Positions 1-8,934 of a DNA stretch of 22,103 bases are shown here, in pieces (position 1 is the first letter of the stretch; each line of letters opens with the position of its first letter). The position numbers and the translations under genes were made by a program. This stretch comes from Phallusia fumigata. Taxonomy: Eukaryota > Chordata > Ascidiacea > Phlebobranchia > Ascidiidae. The stretch covers positions 1 through 22,103 of the forward strand of contig QXVZ01033071.1 of NCBI GenBank assembly GCA_008931825.1, in the 5' to 3' direction. The notes below the pieces were generated by a model. That model searched no databases and was not told the DNA's origin. It was given only the letters and a program-made list of their open reading frames with translations.

Positions 1-530
1 CAGATATTCTGTCTGAGATATGAGCGTAGCGTTGTAAAGTTTCCGAAAATTTAGCCCATAAGTCAGAGCGGTAAGGCGCACGCAACGAGCACGATTGCAC
101 TTCAGTTACAGATGCACGCACCACTGAAGCGTGGTATTTGTAATTGAAGATTTGGTGCCTGCGTGGCTTATTTTGTGTACGTTTCTTCAACGACATTTTT
201 AGGTTTTTTCATTTTTTTGCGTTTGTTGGATTATCGAACAAATTTGGAGGCAACGCCTTCTCAACACCGTACAATCAAGTTGTGTGTTAGCATATCGAAC
301 AAATAACGCCTTTTTAACCCCCTGCAATCATGTTGCTAAAAACTATCAGCGTTCAATTCTTCTGTTGCCATCTTTAAATATTTTGAAGTAAGCAACTGTG
401 CGAATTGCGCAACCAATTTAGCCTGGGTTATTCTTTCAGTGAGAGTTACTACAAGAAAAATCTTTAAAGTTTTATAGTTTTGCGTTTGGTGACGCAACAG
501 TATTTACAAGACATTCTAAACATTTTCAGG

Positions 531-615
531 GTTTTGGTTGATAAAACAGCACAAAGCTTCCATTTTGGTTGATAAAACAGCACAAAGCTTCAAAAACAGC
601 ACAAAGCTTCCATTG
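531..615. repeat. Short tandem expansion, unit of about 31 bp
   Basis: A unit containing TTGATAAAACAGCACAAAGC occurs twice, followed by a third partial unit (AAAACAGCACAAAGCTTCCA). The other version of this segment (around 20455-20485) has one unit. This is a simple local tandem duplication distinguishing the two versions. Confidence 0.8.
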
Positions 616-749
616 TTTCCATTTCCGGTTTTTAATTTAAATGAATTCGAGTTTTAGCGCGCCGCTCAACGTTTAAATGCACACGTTTTGACCGGTCACA
701 AAATCAAACTACGTAGATTGAGCACACGATTTATTTTAAGAGCAGTTAA

Positions 750-974
750 AATATGCATACATAACACCATCGCTGATACAAATTCAACAATAGACGTAAT
801 TTGTTGTTTACACCACAAGATTGCACAAGACAAAATTGAACCATTGCTGCACGGATTGATATGAATTACATACTTTACTCTGAATTTCAGAGATCACGGG
901 TTTTGGTCGTCAGGGTCGCACTTCAGCATGACTTTGATGCCCTGCCCTGATTTCGTGACCTTGAAAGCCTCTTC
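750..974. repeat. Exact 225-bp copy of 976-1200 across an N
   Basis: Bases 750-974 read the same as 976-1200, with a single N between. The right-hand version of this region (from about 20618) has the sequence only once. It includes the start of the SORD last exon read in reverse: a stop codon at 894-896, then coding sequence cut at 974. The simplest reading is two contig ends that overlap but were not merged. Confidence 0.85.
894..974 (-). pseudogene. Truncated duplicate of the SORD C-terminal exon (probable assembly stutter)
   Basis: On the minus strand this encodes the last 26 residues of a sorbitol dehydrogenase, ending in KCDPDDQNP and a TGA stop. It is cut at its upstream end by the N at 975. 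It repeats 1120-1200 exactly, so it is probably not a separate gene fragment but an artefact of the unmerged contig overlap. Confidence 0.7.
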
Positions 975-975
975 N
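975..975. other. Single N, probable contig join
   Basis: One ambiguous base separates two exact 225-bp copies, which is what an unmerged overlap between contig ends looks like. Confidence 0.75.
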
Positions 976-1119
976 AATATGCATACATAACACCATCGCT
1001 GATACAAATTCAACAATAGACGTAATTTGTTGTTTACACCACAAGATTGCACAAGACAAAATTGAACCATTGCTGCACGGATTGATATGAATTACATACT
1101 TTACTCTGAATTTCAGAGA

Positions 1120-1285
1120 TCACGGGTTTTGGTCGTCAGGGTCGCACTTCAGCATGACTTTGATGCCCTGCCCTGATTTCGTGACCTTGAAAGCCTCTTC
1201 GGTTTGTTCCAGTGGGAAGCGATGCGTGACTAGAGGCTTGACGTTTACTTTGCCAGCAGAGAGCATCTGAATAGCAGCAGGATAA
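1120..1285 (-). CDS. SORD last exon (left copy), partial gene
   Basis: The exon starts at 1285 after an acceptor (CTGCAG) and ends at the TGA at 1120-1122. It encodes about 54 residues including [15 protein letters not shown] and the C-terminus KCDPDDQNP. This is the C-terminal segment of the catalytic domain of sorbitol dehydrogenase and closely matches the family ending (vertebrate proteins end in DQNP). The upstream exon, present at 21783-21904 in the partner segment, is absent because the segment stops at the N at 2015. The exon sequence is the same as 20761-20926. It is therefore probably an allele of that exon rather than a fourth locus. Reading frame is intact. Confidence 0.85.
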
Positions 1286-2014
1286 CTGCAGAAAAAATAT
1301 TTTGTTGTTTACTTGGGCACAATGAGGAATTAGCATCAGATCAGCAGGTATATACATCAACAAAGGGCTGCGTTTCCATAGCATTTTTGGCTCCTGAATT
1401 CGCTTCTGACAATTTGCCACGTCAGCAACCAGTGCGGCAAGCAGTTCGATCGGCGGAAACAATTTGGCCTAATATGTCCTTTTATCAATAATTTGATTTC
1501 AGTGGGTTTCGGCCCAAACCGTTGAACCAATCCTTGACCGATGTAAAAACGCCTCAGGCTTTGATAATAGAGCAATCCATTGTCGCCGCAAATAACGAGT
1601 CACGGCCATTTATTTTTCACCGGTTTTGCTTGCTGTGTTTTTTTTTCAAAAAAAACTCAAAACGCAACTAGTAAATACAAATTATTATCAACTCAGAAAA
1701 CGTTTAAACTCGTACTTTATGGACTCTCTTTTGCGACTGATCGTATTATTCTCGCAAAATCTTACGAGGCAAAATCCGATGGTACAGTTTTAAATCATCC
1801 TAATACGAAAAAATGAAATTAGATCGTCCGTATTCAATGCCTAGACATCCCCATTATCGCAAAGTTTCGTTCAAAAGAAATATGGATGCGACTTCGTCGC
1901 GCCTTGGTTAAGATACATGAATCCATTTTGACATATTTGGGAGTTGTTAAGTGTGTAAAAGACTATTGACCAGGATTTAATTTGGAAATTTAATGGTGGA
2001 GGCCCAGGAATAAA
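1286..2014 (-). other. Partial SORD intron; no gene seen
   Basis: This corresponds to most of the last intron of the right-hand SORD copy (20927 to about 21655). Short open frames on both strands here are not conserved in any recognisable way and look like chance. Nothing else is seen. Confidence 0.7.
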
Positions 2015-2015
2015 N
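2015..2015. other. Single N, probable contig join that truncates two genes
   Basis: Left of this base the sequence follows the SORD intron of 20927-21655. Right of it begins the open coding exon of an unrelated gene with no stop codon before the N. In the partner segment the same point (about 21656) continues without a break into further intron sequence and then a SORD exon. Confidence 0.85.
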
Positions 2016-5000
2016 CCTGCTTGCAGCTCCGCTGTCATTTCGCACGAACACGTTCCCATATGCGGGTGTTCCCCTCGTGTGGTTCAGACAGGGTGCGTTG
2101 GTTGGCAAGTCTTGCTCCAAAACAGTTAAAACCACAGGCTCTTCTTTCGTGTTTGTGGGCGTCATATTTTTTACAACATGTGTGGGTAAAGGAGACTCCC
2201 GAGGTGGAGGGGAAGTCCCGATTGTCATGCGAAACTCGGAAATCTGTCGACGGTTGTCCTGTGGGATGTTTTCAGCTTCATCGGGGCCACTCAGGCTTCG
2301 GCTATAGCTCGGCAAACGACAATACCCCGACACGTGGCGTGTTCCGTCTTTCAAGGTCAAGTCCTTTGTAACCAAGGTCGAATCGTCCCTAGTTTTTCCG
2401 CTCCAAGTGCTTTTCCACTCATTCTTCCAAGTCTGTCGGTCCAGACTGCCACCCCTGTTGTGTCGGTTTCGTGTTGGCAAACGACAGTAGCCCGACATGT
2501 GGTGGACTCCTGCATCGTGGTCCTCGCTACGTGTAGGTTTTCGGCCTCGTTCTTCAGACTTGTTTATTGGGTCGGTTTTTCCTATCCTCATAGGCTCGGT
2601 CTTTCTACTGTACGCCTGGGGCTTCACATCAGTTGTTGTTTGTCGTGGCTTTACTTTGCGCTCTCGGTTTTCAATTGTGTCTTTTGAAGGTGTTACGTGG
2701 TTTGTTTTTTCACGCTCCTCAATCGAATTGGTCCCTTTCTTCTTGTTGCTCTTCACTCGTATTGGTTCGTACACGCACTTTCTTGCCTCATGCATATCAT
2801 TTTCGGAACCGCTAGACGTAGTGCGATGGCTGAGAAGCTTTTCTTCATATCCACTGTCTCCACTTGAAGACTTTTTTCTAGCCAAGGCTTTTGGTTTATT
2901 TTCAACCGGACTTCCGCCGTCAAACATTGCTCTCATTTGCTCGACGTGATTTGGTGTGATCGGCCGAGAACCACGTTTCGATTTTGGGGTGGAAGTGCTA
3001 ACTTTACTAAGATTGCGTGCCTTGGCTTTTGGCTGATTTGCTTTGAGGCCGTTTTGTTCGGCTGTAGACCTATACGGATCTTGTTTGGTTGCGCTATCTA
3101 TTGTGTCGGTGCCGTAAAAATGGTTATCTATGTTGGTAGGACCATTTTCATCGGTTTTAGATGATGGTTTCTCTGGTAGATCGCTCTCGATGTTGATTTG
3201 GATGACTGTGACCGATTCTAGGCGTTGTAAATACTTGTCCACAGTTCCAGCCAGATTGGAGAGCCTTCTTTGCCACTGTTAAAAAAGGAATATAGTCGGT
3301 AAAACGGTACACATATGTTTTGGTATTTTTATGCACCTTATTCATACAAGCAGGATCGCTTGGTTTTTCTGCTGCAAGCGCTTTAAGTCGACCCAGGGTG
3401 CCGTAGGCTCCTTCCCCTGGAAAAAGAAACAATATATATGCTGCAATACATATCCTGGGTTCAAAAAATCTCGGGTCGTCGCGTACGTTTCCAACAAGCT
3501 ATACCATCGGTGCTGTGTACGTGTGTTAATGAGCCAAACAAAGTGTTAACCTGGCGAAATAACAAACTACGAACAGATGTAAACTCCTATATTGCCAAAC
3601 ATATATTTAAAATTCTAAAGTGGTGATAATGTTGTAATTGTTCAGCAAAACATAGAATTATTTTTACCAGGATAACAGCGAATTGGTTAAATCACGTTAA
3701 CAGTCACTGTTTTTATTGGCAGGGCACAGTGCATTGCCTTTTTTCCATTAAGCTCCTTCGTTTTTATTACCTGTGTTATGGTTTATGTGGGAACATTTAA
3801 CTTGTAAGCTACCTCTTTGCAAAGCTAAATAGTTCCCGAAATAGGACAAGAATAATAGAGTTTCATTCTTGGAAAAAAATTAAAAGATCGCCATCTCGTT
3901 ATTACCGTTGTCTCCTTCCTGGTCTGGATTACGCGAAGATCTTCGGTGCAGAGCATAAGTCGATCGATCTTTCAGATATCGAATGAGATCAAGTGCAACT
4001 GAGAGTAAAGTGGACTTCTCATTCCGCTCAATGCGCTGTAGTTCCTGCCGGGAGAATACTGAAGCATTAGACGGATAATATTGCAGAGGTCAATGGGGGT
4101 CAATATGAAGCTTACCAGTTCTTCTTGGGGGTCACACTCCTCACATTGTTCGTGTCGCTAAAGAAACAAAATAATGGTAAGTGAAAATTAAGAAAATTTC
4201 GACTTTCGATAAAAAAAAACTTGCGGTCGCTTTTATATGCAAGCTTGCATAACGTTTGCTGAAAAAAGTGTTCTGAAAATATCTTTTTGCAAAAATGTGG
4301 CCTTAAATTTATACCACATTTACCTCACAAACTAATCTGATTAGATACGTTATCAGCAATCAGCTTGATAATCGGGCGATACAACATACATCCTACACAA
4401 AATTTAAAGTTAGATGAACGGATAGGAAGAAAAAGCTTTACATTTTGTCGTGCAATGTCCATCCGTACAAGGTCGTTCAAGTGCGAATCGAGTTCTCCGA
4501 TAAACATGAGCAACCATTCCTCGTCGTCGACCTCGTCAATCACTCGTGACACTTCTGCGATGTCTTTTAGCTGCATGGAGATTTATGACAATAGTCAACA
4601 TGTTGGCGAAAGTTTTGTAGCGTGTGTGTGTGTACGAGAGGTGCGAGATCATAGGTTTTATTGCGCGCCACTTGCTTAATTGTGGGTTAGCAAAACCAAT
4701 CGTCTCAAGATGAGATACAGTTAGGCGGATCAAAATACCAGCACAAAACTTGAAACGATGCACATTTTGTCAAGTCGCACGGCAATATCGTTTGCCTGAA
4801 CACATGACGAAATTGTACAGCCAATAGTTGAAACTGAGGTGTACAGTATAGTTCTAAAGCCTAATTCAATCAAACTTTTTACGCTATTTGTTTAATTTAT
4901 TATACCCAGCGGATTAGCAAAATCTAACATCTGGTTTTCACAAACTGGCCGAAAACTTCAATGAGAGTGTTTCAGTTCTCGATTCGAAGGCGTGTAACAT

Positions 5001-7425
5001 TGCCCCAAGATTGTATAATGCATAAATTTTTCATAGAGACATTCAGGTATTAGGCGGTTGCTTGGGTCTTATCATTACTACAGTTGTAAAATGTGGCCAG
5101 TAAATATTAAAACCAACACTTTTCTGTTTTAGATAGTCTCGGAAATGTACAAAAAAGTTTTATATTACGACAAACGCCCATTTACCGCAATTACGTAGCG
5201 TCTCATGACCGAAACGTCGACAAAAATTCCAGGATTATTGCATCAGAAGATATACTATTAAAATACGACTTGATAAGTCACCGCTTAGGTTTACATGCGG
5301 CTATTCACGCCTTATCGAAGTTTCCAGATAGCCCGAGTGGTTTCCGAAATATATCAGACCTATTAGAAGACGCCCCAACGTCATTATAACCAATACGCAA
5401 AGTTCAGGCTCACATACAACTTCTGTTAACCCGCTTAATTGTGTGAGGTGGCTCCGGTAAAGAGGCTTACACGGATGCCAAAGGTGCGTCTCGCATTGCT
5501 TAGGCGAAAGCACCGCCCGGGGCGTATAATAAGTTCGGTATGCGCGAAATGTGTGTAGGAAATGTGCGGATTGTGATGAGGTGTGGAAATAACGCGCACA
5601 AACGTATCACGGTATCTTGGCTCAACCCTATCTTGTACGATACATATCGTATAAATGTCACTGATTTGTGGCTGTTAAAGCCTTACCAAAACCGGGGTTG
5701 TAAAAGACCTTCGCGCAGTCAACTGATAAACAAAATTTCACTCTTAGTAAAAAGTTGATGTAAAAAATTTAAATAAAATATCCTAATTGATCTTTTTCCA
5801 GTTGACAGCACAAAGCTTGTTTCAAAAGGCATGGACCGACCTCACGAAAGCAGAAAAACATAAACTTTTTTTAAATAAAAGTTACGTCTTGACCTAAACA
5901 CCTTTCGCATTCGGCACTATTGTGATAGTGTAGAATTACCCACGTGTTTTAGATGTGATCAAAATGTAAGTGGCTGCGTACGTGCCGATCTACATGTTTA
6001 CAACGAGCGTATTTTAAGGTGCACAGGGAAAACGTTTGTTTTGACAACAAACTACTAAGCAAATCTGCGTTTTCCGTGGCAACGCCCTAAACACACATTG
6101 ATAGGTTAAAACGCAAGATTCTTGTGTTTACTTAATTACACTATTTTACAGCCAGGAAAAACAAGAAAATAATCCGACATTGCAAGGAACCTATTTACAA
6201 CATGGAAGGTAATTCAGACAACCTTGTTAAATAATTCAGTTTGTGTGACAAGCTATTTTATTCTGGCAGCAAAAAAGATGTAATTCGTCCTCAAGGATAA
6301 AGATCACCAAACCATCACGCAAAGTTTTATATTTTACCTCTCGCATTGCATTTAACAGATCCCGAGTCAATTTAACGTCGTTTTCGTCTTCAACGATGGG
6401 ACACTTCGCAGGATGAATGTCGCCGTTCTCCAGATTTGGGCCTGCATATAAGCACCAAGTTTTCAACAATATAATGAAGTTTAGCACCAAAAATTTTGTT
6501 TCAAGTGGATGCACTTGTAGGGTCTGCCCAAATAATTTAAATGCTTAAGTTGTGGTTCCAACCTAACCAGGTAAAACGTATTTGACGCTTGCGCTATTGA
6601 CTTTTTTCTTTTGTTGGTTTGCCGATTAGTACACTTAATACATGTATCGTGTAAAATTTCCGCTTAAATCTGTAACCGATAGCCTTACGTCACCATCGCA
6701 GAAAAAACAAATTAAGAAGAGCATAGCTAATACCTGAGGCATCACTCTCTTGCACCGCGGCTAGGAGAGAGGGAGAATACGAGCGATTCCTCAACTCGTG
6801 ACCACCGTCAACAGTCGTATGCCTTTGCACGGGAGAAGATCTCCTTACAGCATCCACGGATCCTGGGCGATAACCGTAAGGCGACATTGATCGATCGAAC
6901 CCGTTCTGTTTCTCGTACCTCGGCTCCTGACGCAGGGAATTGTTAAGCGCCAAGTTAATGTTATCACAAGAAGAGATTGTGCTCTCTGCATTGGGCGTGG
7001 AGTAGCCAGACGACGGCTTATCATAGGCTGACCCGTCGAGACTGTGATTAGACAACTTGGCACTTCTGGGTAACGTATGCGGTCCACTTGACACCGAACG
7101 AGGGCTTGAACGCCCCATTCTCCTCTTGCCATTACTGTGTCGTTCTAACGAATTAGCAGTTGCGTCGTCAAACCAGGATCTTCGTCCCGGCGACTTTGCC
7201 CGAATTTCTGAAGCTATGTCATCCCCTCTGCTGCTCAGGTCATCTCGGATGCTGTTGTGAGAGCTGGTGTTGCCATCCACTGTGATGCAGTTTGAACCCG
7301 GGTTGATCCTGTAGTACGGAGTGGGCGAGGCCATGGCAGCAGACGCCATGTTTGAAAGCCAATTGAGATCGATAACCTGGTTGTTTACAAATTTACGCGC
7401 TTGGTTCTGGGACCAAAACCGGTTT
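2016..7425 (-). CDS. Unrecognised multi-exon gene: Ser/Arg-rich protein with central helical region, 3' end missing
   Basis: Six exons join in phase on the minus strand: 7425-6734, 6441-6338, 4570-4442, 4157-4116, 4044-3906, 3416-3337 and a last exon from 3275 into the N at 2015 (seven blocks in all). From the ATG at 7349-7347 this gives about 790 residues without a stop; 25 further open codons precede that ATG back to the acceptor, so coding may start in an upstream exon. Residues 1-205 are Ser/Arg-rich and probably disordered. About 206-370 is charged and probably helical (DVKLTRDLLNAMRE, ELQRIERNEKSTLL), continuing into WQRRLSNLAGTVDKYLQRLE at about 371-390. The rest is long, basic and Ser/Thr-rich, with a repeated HxSGYCRLP motif near 629 and 684. 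I do not recognise the family. A cytoskeletal or junctional scaffold is a guess from composition. The C-terminus is lost at the contig join, and the 1.8-kb intron (4571-6337) could hide another exon. Confidence 0.72.
2310..2501 (-). repeat. Internal protein motif repeat (SGYCRLP twice)
   Basis: Within the large last exon, HMSGYCRLP (2501-2475) and HVSGYCRLP (2336-2310) occur 55 residues apart. In both copies a Gly and a basic or His stretch lie just before the motif and Ser/Arg-rich sequence follows. The identical seven-residue core suggests a short linear binding motif present twice. Confidence 0.75.
4571..6337 (-). other. Long intron of the unrecognised gene; nothing certain inside
   Basis: This 1.77-kb interval lies between exons that join in phase (complete codons on both sides). 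Open frames on either strand are short and unlike any family I know. A sequence resembling a Pol III A box (TAGCCCGAGTGG, 5327-5338) has no convincing B box at tRNA spacing. A missed in-phase exon cannot be excluded. Confidence 0.5.
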
Positions 7426-7679
7426 CTGAAACGAAAGGGGCCGAAAACTTAGTCAAAATTTGGGACACAATTTGTTACGCAAAAAACATAGATTAGCGTG
7501 TTCGTGTTTTTCATAGGGAACGCAACATAATAAACAAACACCTTCGACAGGATTTAAGCTACCCAGTGTACTGCTTATTTGTTTAAGAACGCTAGATGTA
7601 CAGAGCCAAAGCCAACTTGGGTGTTGGTTGAACCACAGCATTTACAGGCAACCTAGATGTTAACTGCTTTCGTAGTTCC
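7426..7679 (-). other. Upstream region or intron of the unrecognised gene
   Basis: Immediately upstream of a good acceptor (CGTTTCAG before 7425). It is either intron leading to an earlier exon or, if the acceptor is used for a spliced leader, outron. No exon is apparent before the N at 7680. Confidence 0.45.
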
Positions 7680-7680
7680 N
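7680..7680. other. Single N, probable contig join
   Basis: One ambiguous base like those at 975, 2015 and 15555. Unlike them there is no duplicated sequence here to show which side is misplaced. It may separate the unrecognised gene from its 5' exons. Confidence 0.6.
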
Positions 7681-8934
7681 CCCAGCCACTTATCTCAAGG
7701 AGGATTAACTGCAATATTTAATGCATGTAAATCAAAAAAGTGAGTTCAGTGCTAACAGGATTTAAAAACGAGCGGCAGGCTTCTGCCTTTTTTACTCGAA
7801 TAGATAAATAACGTTTTTCCAAAGAGTTTTGCCTGAGCTAGGATATTCTTTCCTTTTAGCGTTTTCTTTGTAAACCTTCCACGTATGGTTTATCCCCTAT
7901 ATTTCACATTTTTCTGTAGTACGATAAACACACAGCTAAGCATTCCTGACTATCAGGCTCTATTTGGATTAAGCAGCACTCAATAAAACTTCAATACGAC
8001 GACCCTGGCTGTCCTGACAGGGACATGTTTGAGCCTCGCTAAGACACCGCAAAATGTTTATCTGATCGCCAGCTAGCTAGAGCCCGAAACTCGCGAGTGA
8101 GAAACGCGGGGAACTTTCGTTTGTGGCATTTAAACTATCCCTCGTCGAGCAATGGTTAAGTGCCCTTGAGTATCCGCAAATGGTCACAACCCTGTGCCCT
8201 TGAGTAGCAATACTACGTGGAGCGATTGCCGCGAATTAAGGCAACCACAATCTCTGTTGTTGTCGTAAGGTAAATATACACCCGAAGTTAAGCACAATGC
8301 CGAAGTATTGATATTGGGCGCCAGAAACATACGTTCCTTTGGCTGTGCCACTGGGCGTGTTAAAACATGTCCTTGTCTACCTTTCTACCTGGGTTTACGA
8401 TCTTTTACGAGCAACGCCGCGTATTGCTCGTTACGAGTGGAAAGCAATGTTTCCTGTGTTTCCTGTCTTTAGGAAATTAGAAATATTGGGAAATAAAAAA
8501 ATATTTATTTCGTTAAATAGCTTGTTGTTCCTAAGCTGTTGATTCGTACAAAGAACGATTGTTTTTTTTTTCTTTAGCGCAAGCAGGGGCGTAAACGCAA
8601 TGGTAATATTGCGCCCACTGACGGCACAACGTCTTGCTGTGTTTTACACTTTCTGGTAAATTAACCACAACCATTTGCTTTGCTTTCGCTTCGTTTTTGC
8701 ATGTTTTAAGCAAAAACATTGATAGGGGCAAATACTAGTTGAAAGTGACTTGTCGGCGCATGTATAAACATTTTTTAACGCAGCAGTTAAAGCGACAAGC
8801 ACACATAAAGAGTCAGATCTAAGGCGATTTTAATGTTAGTTTGTTGTGTTAATTTGGTATGCATACATTGAAGTGTTAGTTCTAAATAGGAACATGCAAT
8901 ATTCGCAAACTAAAAGTATTGCCCGTGCCAGTAT
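7681..8934. other. Intergenic region downstream of the complete SORD gene
   Basis: No convincing exon is seen. It holds a 13-bp direct repeat (GTGCCCTTGAGTA near 8160 and 8192), a small hairpin (ACGAGCAA 8407-8414 pairing with TTGCTCGT 8424-8431), and a 5S-like fragment near 8281. On the minus strand an ATTAAA variant poly(A) signal (TTTAAT on the plus strand, about 8830) lies roughly 100 bp past the SORD stop. About 8770-8934 resembles the flank after the second SORD copy (13085-13257), so the duplicated unit includes 3' flank. Confidence 0.55.
8280..8322 (+). other. Possible 5S rRNA-like fragment
   Basis: CCGAAGTTAAGCA (8282-8294) matches the internal-promoter core typical of animal 5S rRNA. 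The following AGTATTGATATTGGGCGCC loosely follows the AGTACTTGGATGGG region of 5S. It is far too short and degenerate to be a functional 5S gene. A 5S-derived SINE remnant or chance are the alternatives. Confidence 0.25.

Larger units (their letters stand above)
1..2014. repeat. Left copy of a near-identical duplicated segment (partner 19929-21655)
   Basis: This stretch aligns colinearly with 19929-21655, starting at base 1 and ending exactly at the N at 2015. Differences are scattered substitutions and small indels; 1136-1462 and 20777-21103 appear identical. It covers 3' flank, the last exon and part of the last intron of a SORD gene. Three things fit an allelic haplotype contig placed beside its twin: the match starts at the window edge, stops at an N, and brings only the tail of a gene. 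A true recent segmental duplication is the alternative. Confidence 0.9.

Noticed and set aside
1580..1816. Plus-strand open frame of 78 codons present in both copies of the duplicated segment
   Set aside because: It lies in a SORD intron, and the shared sequence reflects the recent duplication rather than selection.
2021..3164. Plus-strand open frames of 60-150 codons opposite the large exon
   Set aside because: They are antisense to an exon whose phase, splice sites and motifs support the minus strand.
5327..5420. A-box-like TAGCCCGAGTGG resembling a tRNA-Ser or tRNA-Leu D-arm
   Set aside because: No B box at tRNA spacing and no acceptor stem pairing.
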